Notes under the pieces: generated by a model | Told to the model about the DNA's origin: nothing | The model's database searches: none | What the model saw: only the letters and a program-made list of their open reading frames with translations | Shown here: in pieces, positions 30,686-39,267 of the stretch | Position numbering within the stretch: the first letter of the stretch is position 1 | Layout of the letters: each line of letters starts with the position of its first letter | Source: an uncultured Collinsella sp. | Lineage (GTDB): Bacteria; Actinomycetota; Coriobacteriia; Coriobacteriales; Coriobacteriaceae | NCBI GenBank assembly: GCA_900541175.1 | Contig: UQIT01000003.1 | Span: 69,944-133,943, forward strand | Direction of reading: 5' to 3' | Length of the DNA: 64,000 nt | Translations under genes and position numbers: made by a program

Positions 30686-33046
30686 CTAAGCCAATCCCAG
30701 CAATATGCCCGCCGAATGCACGACAAACGCCACGATCCAGGCGACCGTCACTTGAAATGCGAATACGGCCACGGCGTAGCGCGCGCCCAGCTCGCTCTTG
30801 ACGGCGCCGATGGCAGCCACGCAGGGCGGATACAGCAGCGTGAAGACCAAAAACACGTAGGCGGTGAACGGCGAAAACATGGTCGACAACACCGCAGGCG
30901 AGGTCGCGCCCAAAAGCACCGTGAGGGTCGAGATGACGCTCTCCTTGGCGATAAGTCCGGTGACGAGCGCCGTGGATGCACGCCAGTCGCCAAAGCCGAG
31001 CGGTGCCAGCGCCGGCGCGATAATGCTACCCAGACCGGCAAGTAGACTCTGCGACTGATCGGCGACCACATTAAAGCGAATGTCGAACGTCTGAAGGAAC
31101 CAGATGACCACGGTAGCAGCAAAGATAATGGTAAAGGCTTTGGTAATAAAGTCTTTGGCCTTATCCCATGCCAGCATCACCGTCGTCTTGACGCTCGGCA
31201 GGCGGTAATTGGGAAGCTCCATGATAAACGGCACCGGGTCGCCTTTAAATGCCGTGCGGTTAAGCACCAAAGCCGCGATGCAACCAACCGCAATGCCAAT
31301 CAGATAGAGCGAGACCATGGCGGGGACCGTCGCCTGCGGGAAGAATGCTCCGCACAGCAAGCCGTAAACCGGCAGCTTGGCCGAGCAGCTCATGAACGGC
31401 GTGAGCATGACGGTCATCTTGCGGTCGTGCTCGGATGGGAGCGTACGGGTCGACATGATAGCCGGCACGGTGCAGCCAAACCCGACGAGCATGGGCACAA
31501 AGCTGCGGCCCGAAAGGCCAAAGCGGCGAAGCACCTTATCCATGACAAAGGCAACACGCGCCATGTAGCCCGAGTCCTCCAGAATGGAGAGGAACAAAAA
31601 GAGCACGACGATAATCGGCAGGAAGGTCAGCACGCTGCCCACGCCCGTAAGCACGCCGTCGACAGCCAGCGAGCGCACTACGTCGTTGGTGCCGAACGCC
31701 TTGAGACCCGCATCGGCCGAGGCGATGATGGCAGCGATGCCGTCCTCCATAAGTCCCTGCAACGCCGCGCCGATCACGCCAAACGTCAGCCAAAAGACGA
31801 GACCCATGATCACCAGGAACGCCGGGATAGCCGTGTAGCGACCCGTCAGGATGCGGTCAATCTTGACGGAGCGCACGTGCTCGCGGCTCTCGTGCGGCTT
31901 GACGACGCAACGCCCGCACACGTCGCCGATAAAGCCGAAGCGCATGTCAGCCAGCGCAGATAGACGGTCGGTGCCGGCCTCGCCCTCCATTTGGCTAATG
32001 ATGTGCTCGATGGCGTCGAGCTCGTTGCGGTCCAGGTGAAGCGCCTCGGTCACCAGCTCGTCGCCCTCAACCAGCTTGGTCGCCGCAAAACGCACGGGAA
32101 TGTGCGCCGTCGCGGCATGGTCCTCGATAAGGTTGGCGATGCCGTGAATGCAGCGATGCAGCGCGCCGCCGTCCGGACCATCGGGCGCGCAGAAGTCCAG
32201 GCGACCGGGACGCTCGCGGAACCGCGCCACGTGCAAGGCATGATCCACCAACTCGCCAATACCCTCGTTGCGGGCAGCACTAATGGGAACAACAGGCACG
32301 CCCAGCAGGCTCTCGAGCAGGTTGACGTCCACGGCGCCGCCGTTGGCGGTCACCTCGTCCATCATGTTGAGCGCGATGACCATAGGACGGTCAAGCTCCA
32401 TGAGCTGCAGTGTCAGGTACAGGTTACGCTCGATGTTGGTGGCGTCAATGATGTCGATGATGGCGTCCGGGCGTTCGTCAAGGATGAACTGACGGCTCAC
32501 GACCTCTTCGCCTGTGTACGGCGACAGGGAGTAAATGCCGGGCAGGTCGGTAACGCTCGCCTCGGGATGGTTACGGATGGTGCCATCTTTGCGGTCGACC
32601 GTCACGCCGGGAAAGTTACCGACGTGCTGGTTGGAGCCCGTCAGCTGGTTGAATAACGTGGTCTTGCCGCAGTTTTGGTTGCCGGCGAGGGCAAAGTGCA
32701 GCGGCGCGCCCTCGGGCACGGCCGTCTTTGCCGCACGGGGCGAATACGTCCCCTCGCCCAGGGCCGGATGCTCCGTCGTGCCGATTGCGGCGTTAGCGCG
32801 CGGACCCGTATCGGTGTCGTGAATACCCACGAGCTCGATGCGAGCGGCATCGTCCTTGCGCAGTGTCAACTCGTAGCCACGCAGGCGGATCTCGAGCGGA
32901 TCGCCCATGGGGGCGTACTTCATCATGGTGACTTCGGTGCCCGGCGTTAGACCCATGTCCAAAATATGCTGTCGGAGTGCCTGATCGTCCGATGCCACCG
33001 ATGCGACAACGGCGTCCTTTCCAATCTCGAGTGTATCGAGCCTCAC
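30686..33046 (-). CDS. feoB: Ferrous iron transporter, FeoA-FeoB fusion
   Basis: Inner-membrane Fe(II) importer. An N-terminal FeoA-type SH3 domain (about 1-75, MGLTPGTEVTMMKYAPMGDP) is fused to FeoB. The G domain has GNQNCGKTTLFNQLTG (G1), TDLPGIYSL (G3), NMMDE (G4) and SAARNEG (G5); about ten membrane helices with the gate motifs GFGCTVPAIMSTRTL and SCSAKLPVYGLL follow. I chose GTG at 33046 (786 aa) because GGGGGAGGAA lies 8-9 bases upstream; ATG at 33097 (803 aa) is the alternative but has no clear ribosome-binding site. No FeoC gene is seen. Confidence 0.92.
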   Translation of the reverse strand: MRLDTLEIGKDAVVASVASDDQALRQHILDMGLTPGTEVTMMKYAPMGDPLEIRLRGYELTLRKDDAARIELVGIHDTDTGPRANAAIGTTEHPALGEGTYSPRAAKTAVPEGAPLHFALAGNQNCGKTTLFNQLTGSNQHVGNFPGVTVDRKDGTIRNHPEASVTDLPGIYSLSPYTGEEVVSRQFILDERPDAIIDIIDATNIERNLYLTLQLMELDRPMVIALNMMDEVTANGGAVDVNLLESLLGVPVVPISAARNEGIGELVDHALHVARFRERPGRLDFCAPDGPDGGALHRCIHGIANLIEDHAATAHIPVRFAATKLVEGDELVTEALHLDRNELDAIEHIISQMEGEAGTDRLSALADMRFGFIGDVCGRCVVKPHESREHVRSVKIDRILTGRYTAIPAFLVIMGLVFWLTFGVIGAALQGLMEDGIAAIIASADAGLKAFGTNDVVRSLAVDGVLTGVGSVLTFLPIIVVLFLFLSILEDSGYMARVAFVMDKVLRRFGLSGRSFVPMLVGFGCTVPAIMSTRTLPSEHDRKMTVMLTPFMSCSAKLPVYGLLCGAFFPQATVPAMVSLYLIGIAVGCIAALVLNRTAFKGDPVPFIMELPNYRLPSVKTTVMLAWDKAKDFITKAFTIIFAATVVIWFLQTFDIRFNVVADQSQSLLAGLGSIIAPALAPLGFGDWRASTALVTGLIAKESVISTLTVLLGATSPAVLSTMFSPFTAYVFLVFTLLYPPCVAAIGAVKSELGARYAVAVFAFQVTVAWIVAFVVHSAGILLGLA

Positions 33047-33231
33047 GTCCGCGTTCCTCCCCCGGCGCCCACAGGGCGTTGTATTTATGTTCACCATGGC
33101 TAACCGTTTGCCATGGCTAACCAATTTTAAGCTTACATGATAGCGTGAACACACAACGACGTTCAATCGACAGATCGGTGCAAGGGGAATTCTGGGCCAT
33201 TGCTTCCCAGACGGGCCTGTTGCGGAAACCG

Positions 33232-33407
33232 AATCCCACTCCGGAACACCTAAACGGGACGGGCTTTCCGGTTGAGGCATCTAGCGGAAACTGCAGCCCG
33301 GAATCGGCGCTCAGACTGGGATGCGATTTCCCGATCGAGCCCCTCGGGGAAACTGCGACCCGGAATCTGCGCCCAAAACGGGTCACGATTTCCCAAACGG
33401 GACGTGG
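33232..33407. repeat. Degenerate tandem repeats of about 62 bp
   Basis: Units beginning at 33232, 33284 and 33346 share GCGGAAACTGCAGCCCGGAA-type blocks (GGAAACTGCRRCCCGGAATC in the last two) and a later CGATTTCCC block. The last two are in register over 62 bases, the first is shorter (52) and more diverged, and fragments (TTTCCC, CCCGCGGG) continue to about 33440. No gene is visible in 33047-33586; a plus-strand open frame through the units is a by-product of the repeat. Confidence 0.7.
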
Positions 33408-33489
33408 TTTCCCGCGGGAGCAGAAACAGCCGCCCGCTCCCTCGACAAAATGATCCATTTTCCTCCGTCTCCAACAGATCAAAACGAAG

Positions 33490-33550
33490 TTGCGGTGGAA
33501 TAGTTCCTGTTTAAAGCCCCGTGACTTTAATTGGAACTATTTCACCGCAA
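33490..33550. repeat. Dispersed palindrome TTGCGGTGGAATAGTTCC, copy 2
   Basis: Arms TTGCGGTGGAATAGTTCC (33490-33507) and GGAACTATTTCACCGCAA (33533-33550) match except for one G:T pair. It is the same element as at 23970-24036, with a different loop. Sits 36 bases after the stop of the minus-strand hydrolase gene. Confidence 0.85.
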
Positions 33551-33586
33551 GTTATGAGGGACGGGATGGGGCTGGCCCTCTTACTC

Positions 33587-34486
33587 TTACAGATGGCGCT
33601 CCAGGAAGCGGAAGGCTAGGCGGATCCAGGGACGGACTGCCGCCTGCTTGTCCTCGTTGTCGACCGCGGTGTTGGCGTTGCCGAGCGAAAGGCCGTGACC
33701 ACCCTGGTCGAAGACGTGCATCTCGCATGCAACGCCCTCCTCGGCCATGCGCTGCGCAAACGGGTAGACCTGCGCGATCGGCGCCGTCTTGTCGTCGGAC
33801 ACGCCCCACACAAAGGTCGGTGGCATCTGACGCGAAGCATGCGTGGTGGGGCAGATGTCGGCCAGATGCTCGTCAGTTGCCTCGCCGCCCGTCACCATCG
33901 ACAGGTAGTCGTTGAGCAAATCGCGCCCCGTCTTGCCGCCCGTCTTGGGCACACGCAAGTCAATGCGCGGATCGCGCGTCTGCATGTCACGCACATAGGC
34001 AAAGTCGAGCAATGGATAGCCCAGCACCACGGCATCGGGACGAATGTCGTCCGGACGCGCCCCGGCAAGTGCCGCGAAGGGGCCGGTCTTCCACTGTGTT
34101 GCCAGCGAGGCGCAAATCATGCCGCCAGCAGAAAAGCCCACGACGCACACGCGCTTAGGATCGACATGCCACTCGTCGGCGTTGGCGCGCACCGTGGCGA
34201 CCATCTTGGCAAGATCTGCCTGGGGGTGCGGAAAGCTCACGTCACCCGTAGAACTCGTGACATAGTTGAGCACAAAGGCCTGGTAGCCGCGATCCAAAAA
34301 TGCAAACGCCACCGGGTCCTGCTCGTGCGGAGCGATATGCGTAAACCCGCCTCCGCCGCAGATGATCACCGCGGGGCGGCGGCCATTCGGTTTATCGGGC
34401 AGCGGCTCGGCACCCAAATACGTAAACGTCGCCGGATAATCCTCGGTCGGCTCCTCGCCCCACAGCGCATGGTTCTCGACAATCAT
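33587..34486 (-). CDS. Alpha/beta hydrolase (acetyl-esterase/BD-FAE type)
   Basis: Cytoplasmic esterase of the alpha/beta-hydrolase fold, 299 aa, no signal peptide. It shows the oxyanion HGGG-like segment AVIICGGGGFTHIAPHEQD, the nucleophile elbow VVGFSAGGMICA (Ser), an acidic residue in WGVSDDKTAPIAQV and the catalytic His in FDQGGHGLSLG. This pattern fits acetyl-xylan esterase-like or BD-FAE carbohydrate esterases. The ATG at 34486 follows GGGAG; the extended frame to 34693 is rejected. Single gene, divergent from the EIIA gene. Confidence 0.87.
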   Translation of the reverse strand: MIVENHALWGEEPTEDYPATFTYLGAEPLPDKPNGRRPAVIICGGGGFTHIAPHEQDPVAFAFLDRGYQAFVLNYVTSSTGDVSFPHPQADLAKMVATVRANADEWHVDPKRVCVVGFSAGGMICASLATQWKTGPFAALAGARPDDIRPDAVVLGYPLLDFAYVRDMQTRDPRIDLRVPKTGGKTGRDLLNDYLSMVTGGEATDEHLADICPTTHASRQMPPTFVWGVSDDKTAPIAQVYPFAQRMAEEGVACEMHVFDQGGHGLSLGNANTAVDNEDKQAAVRPWIRLAFRFLERHL

Positions 34487-34729
34487 ATGTGCTCCCTTCG
34501 CGCAAATTATGCGCCCTTGTTTTTCGCCTTCAAGCGTACCCCACTTGAACCCGTGGCGCAGAAACACTCCGGCAATAAGTTTCCCTTCAACTGATATATC
34601 ACATAATCCCAGTTCAGAGGTATCGTTGAGCAGCGTAGAATAGGGGCGTTGACCAAGCCGCGAAACACATGTGAAACGTTTCCGGCAAACCAAACGCGCG
34701 ATATGCGCCTATTTAAGTTGGAGGCAACT

Positions 34730-35293
34730 ATGGGTCTGCTCGATTCGCTTAAGTCCACCTTCACCTCGACCGGCGAGGCGTCCGTTCCGCCCGCAGCAAG
34801 CTTCGCTACCCGCGAAGGCGTCATCTATGCCCCCGTCAACGGCGTGCTCGTCAACCTGAACGAGGTTCCCGACGAGACGATCGCCTCGGGCATGCTTGGC
34901 CAGGGCTATGGCATCGAGCCCATTACCGGCACCATCTATGCGCCCGCCAACGGCCGCATCGGTGCCACCACTGTCACCAACCACTCCATCGGCATGATTA
35001 CCGAGGACGGCCTGCGCGTGTTCATCCATGTTGGCCTGGGCACCGTGGAAATGAACGGCAAGGGTTTTGCCCGCTTTGTCGAGATGGGCGATGTGGTCAA
35101 GGCAGGCCAGCCGCTCATCAGCTTCGACCGCGAGGCCATTAAGGCCGCTGGTCACGAGGACATCGTGACCGTCATCGTCTCCGAGCTCGATCGTCTTAAG
35201 AGCATCGACCATGTCGGCGAGTCTGGAACGCTTATCGGCGGCAACCCGCTCGTCAAGCTGGGCGACCCGCTGCTGGTTGCCAAGACCAAGTAG
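34730..35293 (+). CDS. crr: PTS glucose-type EIIA protein (stand-alone)
   Basis: Soluble phosphocarrier, 187 aa, that passes phosphate from HPr to EIIB domains and can signal carbon status. The duplicated-hybrid fold motifs are VYAPVNG-like (IYAPVNGVLVNL), TNHSIGM (His85) and the phosphorylated His100 in VFIHVGLGTVEMNGKGF. The ATG at 34730 follows TTGGAGG. It has no EIIB/C attached and may serve the EIICB at 28707. A GAAACGTTTC palindrome (34673-34682) lies in the leader. A terminator follows at 35331. Confidence 0.9.
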   Translation: MGLLDSLKSTFTSTGEASVPPAASFATREGVIYAPVNGVLVNLNEVPDETIASGMLGQGYGIEPITGTIYAPANGRIGATTVTNHSIGMITEDGLRVFIHVGLGTVEMNGKGFARFVEMGDVVKAGQPLISFDREAIKAAGHEDIVTVIVSELDRLKSIDHVGESGTLIGGNPLVKLGDPLLVAKTK

Positions 35294-35330
35294 CCAGGCC
35301 CCACGCCACACAGCCAAAAGGCACCTCGTC

Positions 35331-35362
35331 AAGCGCCCGCGACCATTTGGCCGCGGGCGCTT
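35331..35362 (+). terminator. Intrinsic terminator after crr-like gene
   Basis: A perfect 11-bp stem AAGCGCCCGCG / CGCGGGCGCTT followed by TTCGTTT. Confidence 0.85.
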
Positions 35363-35474
35363 TTCGTTTGAAAAACCATCCCGCCAATGCTTTATCTGTA
35401 TAGCTCAAATGAGCCGAGCTGCTAGAATATCGAACTGTATGGATAACTATCATTCAACCGTTATGGGAGGATAC

Positions 35475-36878
35475 GTGAACCGCACCAAAATCGCGCAGCT
35501 CTATGCCGATGCCGAGTCGCTCGGCGGCCAGACCGTCACCGTCGCCGGCTGGGTCAAGTCCGTCCGCGACATGAAGAACTTTGGCTTTGTTACGCTCAAC
35601 GACGGCAGCTGCTTCCGCGACCTGCAGGTCGTCATGAACCGCGAGGCACTCGACAACTACGACGAGATCGCCCATCAAAACGTCTCGGCCGCACTCATTT
35701 GCACCGGCACCGTCAAGCTGACCCCCGATGCGCCCCAGCCTTTCGAGCTTTCTGCCACCTCCATCGAGGTCGAGGGCACGAGCGCCCCGGATTACCCGCT
35801 GCAGAAGAAGCGCGCAACCGTCGAGTTCCTGCGCACCCAGCAGCACCTGCGCCCGCGCACCAACCTGTTCCGCGCCGTGTTCCGCATCCGCTCTGTCGCG
35901 GCTGCCGCCATTCACCGCTTCTTCCAGGAGCAGGGCTTTGTCTACGTCAACACCCCCATCATCACCACGAGTGACTGCGAGGGCGCCGGCGAGATGTTCC
36001 GCGTGACCACGCTCGACCCCAAAAATCCGCCCCTCACCGAGTCCGGCGAGGTCGACTGGAGCCAGGACTTCTTTGGCAAGCATGCAAGCCTCACCGTGTC
36101 CGGCCAGCTCAATGCCGAGAACTTTGCCATGGCCTTTGGCGACGTGTACACCTTTGGCCCCACCTTCCGTGCCGAGAACTCCAACACCACGCGCCACGCC
36201 GCCGAGTTTTGGATGATCGAGCCCGAGATGGCCTTTGCCGACCTGAACGACTTCATGGATAACGCCGAGGCCATGCTCAAGTACGTCCTCAAGGACGTTA
36301 TGGCAACCTGCCCCGACGAGCTCAATATGCTCAACAAGTTTGTGGACAAGGGTCTGCTCGAGCGCCTGGACCATGTCGCCAACTCCGACTTTGCCCGCGT
36401 TACCTACACCGAGGCCGTCGAGATCCTGGAGCAGGCAGTCGCTGCTGGCCACCAGTTTGATTACCCCGTGAGCTGGGGCATCGACCTGCAGACCGAGCAC
36501 GAGCGCTTCCTGACCGAGGAGCACTTTAAGCGACCGACTTTTGTGACCGACTACCCGGCCGAGATCAAGGCGTTCTACATGCGCATGAACGAGGACGGCA
36601 AGACCGTCGCCGCCGCCGACTGCCTGGTGCCCGGTATCGGCGAGATTATCGGCGGCTCCCAGCGCGAGGAGCGCCTGGATCTGCTCGAGGCCCGCATCAA
36701 GGACCTGGGCATGAATCCCGAGCAGTACAAGTACTACCTTGACCTGCGCCGCTACGGTTCCTGCAAGCACGCCGGCTACGGTCTGGGCTTCGAGCGCTTG
36801 GTCATGTATCTGACCGGCGTGGGCAACATCCGCGACGTCCTGCCGCACCCGCGCACCGTGGGCAACGCCGACTTCTAA
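35475..36878 (+). CDS. asnS: Asparaginyl-tRNA synthetase
   Basis: Class IIb aminoacyl-tRNA synthetase charging tRNA-Asn, 467 aa (E. coli enzyme 466). N-terminal OB-fold (VTVAGWVKSVRDMKNFGFVT) and catalytic core with motif 2 FRAENSNTTRHAAEFWMIEP and motif 3 GYGLGFERLVMYLTG. The GTG at 35475 (VNRTKIAQLY) follows GGGAGG with 4-base spacing and gives the expected length; ATG at 35463 is an alternative adding four residues. No T-box leader is visible upstream. A terminator follows. Confidence 0.95.
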   Translation: MNRTKIAQLYADAESLGGQTVTVAGWVKSVRDMKNFGFVTLNDGSCFRDLQVVMNREALDNYDEIAHQNVSAALICTGTVKLTPDAPQPFELSATSIEVEGTSAPDYPLQKKRATVEFLRTQQHLRPRTNLFRAVFRIRSVAAAAIHRFFQEQGFVYVNTPIITTSDCEGAGEMFRVTTLDPKNPPLTESGEVDWSQDFFGKHASLTVSGQLNAENFAMAFGDVYTFGPTFRAENSNTTRHAAEFWMIEPEMAFADLNDFMDNAEAMLKYVLKDVMATCPDELNMLNKFVDKGLLERLDHVANSDFARVTYTEAVEILEQAVAAGHQFDYPVSWGIDLQTEHERFLTEEHFKRPTFVTDYPAEIKAFYMRMNEDGKTVAAADCLVPGIGEIIGGSQREERLDLLEARIKDLGMNPEQYKYYLDLRRYGSCKHAGYGLGFERLVMYLTGVGNIRDVLPHPRTVGNADF

Positions 36879-36924
36879 TCGTCGGACGCTAGCTCGCGTC
36901 GCCACACGCCAATGCTCATCGCAT

Positions 36925-36956
36925 AAGCGTCTCTCGACATCAGTCGAGAGACGCTT
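36925..36956 (+). terminator. Intrinsic terminator after asnS
   Basis: A perfect 13-bp stem AAGCGTCTCTCGA / TCGAGAGACGCTT and a 6-base loop, followed by a T-run. Confidence 0.93.
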
Positions 36957-37081
36957 TTTTCAACAGCATCCGTCAAGCTTTTGGCAAGGTTTTGGTCAGT
37001 TGAGCAGGGCTGTTGAAAACTCAACCCGCCGTTTGCCGACGACTACCGACCGCCCAGAGCGCTCTGCGCCCCTGGGAAAGC

Positions 37082-37132
37082 CCCACGTCCTAGGCTCCAT
37101 ACCGTCGCCACCCAAAACGGAAAGGACGTGGG
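37082..37132 (+). promoter_or_regulatory. Hairpin covering the ribosome-binding site of the WYL gene
   Basis: CCCACGTCCT (37082-37091) is exactly complementary to AGGACGTGGG (37123-37132), and the right arm contains the AAAGGA ribosome-binding site of the gene starting at 37137. A 31-base loop separates the arms. It could limit translation; the effect is inferred. Confidence 0.5.
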
Positions 37133-37136
37133 CACG

Positions 37137-37922
37137 ATGACCGAAGCCGCTGTTGAAACCTACGACACCACGACGAGAGGCGCCGCCTCGATGGCAGCCT
37201 ATCGCGCCGTTCGTATCCTGCAGCTCTTGAGCGAAAACACCGGCGAAGACAAGGCCATGCTTTCCGATGAGTTGATCCGGCGCCTCGCCCATCCCGACGA
37301 CCCCGCCCGCATGCCCATCTCGGCGGCGCGGCGCAGCATCTACACCGCCATCTCCGCGCTTCGCCATGCCGGATACGAAATTGAGTACAAACGCGGCGTG
37401 GGCTACAAACTTCTTACCCGTCCGCTCACCGATGAAGAGATCATCCGGCTCCACGGTATGGTCATGCGCAACCGCTCCACGCCTATCGCTATCCGCAAGA
37501 GCATGGCGCAGCACTTAGTTGCCATGGCGAGCGCCGACGTTCGCGGCTACCTCGATACACCCGAACCCGCTCCAAGCGCAGGCAGCAAGGCTACCAAGGC
37601 AACACGCACGCCCATCAAGCGCATCGACACGTGCGAGCTCGTCGAGCAGGCCATCGACCACGGAACCACGGTGAGTTTTGATATTTCGAGCGTCACGGCA
37701 CGTGGCGAAACCGAAGTAGCACGGATGACACTCCGCCCCTTTGCCATCAGGCAGCGCGATGGCATCTCGTATTTGCTGGGAACGGTCTATGACGCCCGAG
37801 GCGCCGATGACACGCTGCGTACCGTAGAGATTGGCCGCATGAGAAACGTCACCACACGTCTCCTCGACGGCAAGAAGCTTTTCGCCGCCCTGGACGAGGA
37901 GGAGGACGCCTCCGCTGCATAA
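37137..37922 (+). CDS. HTH and WYL-domain transcriptional regulator
   Basis: A 261-aa predicted DNA-binding regulator. The N-terminal winged HTH spans about 20-95 (SAARRSIYTAISALRHAGYE then IEYKRGVGYKLL), followed by a linker with many Lys/Thr and a C-terminal WYL-like domain (about 160-250, LRPFAIRQRDGISYLLGTVY) in which the usual W-Y-L triad reads S-Y-L. WYL domains bind nucleic acid or nucleotide-type ligands in other proteins. The ATG at 37137 is 10 bases after AAAGGA; a GTG at 37128 is too close to it. It stands alone between asnS and the ABC importer. Confidence 0.82.
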   Translation: MTEAAVETYDTTTRGAASMAAYRAVRILQLLSENTGEDKAMLSDELIRRLAHPDDPARMPISAARRSIYTAISALRHAGYEIEYKRGVGYKLLTRPLTDEEIIRLHGMVMRNRSTPIAIRKSMAQHLVAMASADVRGYLDTPEPAPSAGSKATKATRTPIKRIDTCELVEQAIDHGTTVSFDISSVTARGETEVARMTLRPFAIRQRDGISYLLGTVYDARGADDTLRTVEIGRMRNVTTRLLDGKKLFAALDEEEDASAA

Positions 37923-37991
37923 GACCCTCCGCCGCCCATTCGACTACCCGTACCGCCCATCCGATTCTGTATTAAAAAACCCGCCAAGTTA

Positions 37992-38019
37992 TTGTAAAAA
38001 TGGACATCCGCGCTACTAT
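37992..38019 (+). promoter_or_regulatory. Promoter of the ABC importer operon
   Basis: TTGTAA (37992-37997), a 16-base spacer and TACTAT (38014-38019). Just downstream TGCACT...AGTGCA (about 38030-38047) forms a small hairpin at the start of the transcript that could be an operator. Confidence 0.6.
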
Positions 38020-38082
38020 AGTTCCACTTGCACTTTGTTTGAGTGCAGTGTTTCCAGCCATTTCTATACTGGGGGTAACGAT

Positions 38083-39063
38083 ATGAAGGACATCACCATC
38101 AGCCGCAGGAGCCTTCTGGTATCTGCTGGCCTGCTCGCGCTCGCTCCGCTCGCCGGATGCGGCGGCAACTCTGGTTCCGGCTCTGCTGCCGCCGGTTCCG
38201 ACTACACCGTCGGCGTTCTGCAGCTCACCGAGCACTCCGCACTCGACGCCGCCAACGACGGCTTTGTCAAGGCCATCAAGAAGAGCGGCCTTAAGGTCAA
38301 GATCGACCAGAAGAACGCCCAGAACGACCAGTCCACGTGTAAGTCCATTGCCGACAAGTTTGTGGGCGACAACGTCAACCTGATTTATGCCATCGCCACG
38401 CCCGCCGCGCAGGCTGCCGCCGGCGCCACGGCCGATATCCCCATCGTGGGCTGCGCCATCACCGACTACGCCGCCTCCGGCCTGGTCCAGGACAACGACA
38501 AGCCCGGCACCAACGTCACGGGCGCTTCCGACCTCACCCCGGTCGCCGAGCAGCTCGAGATGATGCAGAAGGTCCTGCCCGACGTTAAAAAGGTCGGCCT
38601 GCTCTACTGCACCGCCGAGTCCAACTCCGACGTCCAGATCAAGGCCGCCAAGAAGGAGCTCGACAAGCTGGGCCTCGAGTACACTGACTTCACCGTCTCG
38701 AGCTCCAACGAGATTCAGTCCGTCGTCGAGTCTGCCGTGGGCAAGGTCGACGCGCTGTACTCCCCCACCGACAACACCATCGCCGCGGGTGCTTCGCAGG
38801 TCGGTCAGATCTGCAAGGAGAATAAGCTCCCCTTCGTGACCGGCGAGGAGGGCATGTGCATGGCCGGCGGCCTGTTCACCCTCTCCATCAACTACGAGGA
38901 TCTGGGCTACGCCGCGGGCGAGATGGCAGTTAAGATTCTGAAGGGCGAGGCCAAGCCCGAAGATATGCCGATCAAGCACCTCTCGAGCAAGGACCTGGTC
39001 GTCGTCAAGAACGACGAGATGGCCGAGGCTCTAGGCATCGACCTTTCCGCTCTGGACGAGTAG
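38083..39063 (+). CDS. ABC importer substrate-binding lipoprotein (ABC_sub_bind family)
   Basis: Extracellular solute receptor, 326 aa. The lipoprotein signal is RRSLLVSAGLLALAPLAGC with the lipobox LAGC, followed by a Gly/Ser linker. The mature protein (DYTVGVLQLTEHSALDAAND) matches the PF04392-type receptors associated with tryptophan/tyrosine and other small-molecule importers (TrpX-like). The substrate is not decided by sequence. It is the first of a three-gene operon with permease and ATPase genes. Confidence 0.88.
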   Translation: MKDITISRRSLLVSAGLLALAPLAGCGGNSGSGSAAAGSDYTVGVLQLTEHSALDAANDGFVKAIKKSGLKVKIDQKNAQNDQSTCKSIADKFVGDNVNLIYAIATPAAQAAAGATADIPIVGCAITDYAASGLVQDNDKPGTNVTGASDLTPVAEQLEMMQKVLPDVKKVGLLYCTAESNSDVQIKAAKKELDKLGLEYTDFTVSSSNEIQSVVESAVGKVDALYSPTDNTIAAGASQVGQICKENKLPFVTGEEGMCMAGGLFTLSINYEDLGYAAGEMAVKILKGEAKPEDMPIKHLSSKDLVVVKNDEMAEALGIDLSALDE

Positions 39064-39134
39064 CACCATGTGCGGTAACGCAGCTAGGGCACGCACTTGC
39101 GCCGTTGCCGTGTTATTCAATATCTGAGCCACAG

Positions 39135-39163
39135 GGGCGAACGCCAAAGACCGGCGTTCGCCC
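39135..39163 (+). terminator. Partial terminator/processing hairpin inside the ABC operon
   Basis: A perfect 11-bp stem GGGCGAACGCC / GGCGTTCGCCC in the 204-base gap between receptor and permease, followed by TGCTTGTT, too weak a U-tract for full termination. Such hairpins often raise the ratio of receptor to permease message. Confidence 0.6.
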
Positions 39164-39267
39164 TGCTTGTTACGGATGAGACAAAACATCCGGCCGCAGC
39201 TCTTTTATGCATTGTTACCGCTATCATGGTGACTCACGTGTCCACCCTATCCTAGGAGGTATGAAGC

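Noticed and set aside
34673..34682. Catabolite-repression (cre) site upstream of the EIIA gene
   Set aside because: GAAACGTTTC is a palindrome, but the spacing does not fit the cre consensus.
35294..35474. T-box leader upstream of asnS
   Set aside because: No T-box bulge sequence or specifier stem was found; only the crr terminator and a short hairpin.
36996..37514. Minus-strand open frame of 172 codons overlapping the WYL regulator
   Set aside because: It lacks a start signal, overlaps the regulator's well-supported N-terminus and has shadow-type composition.
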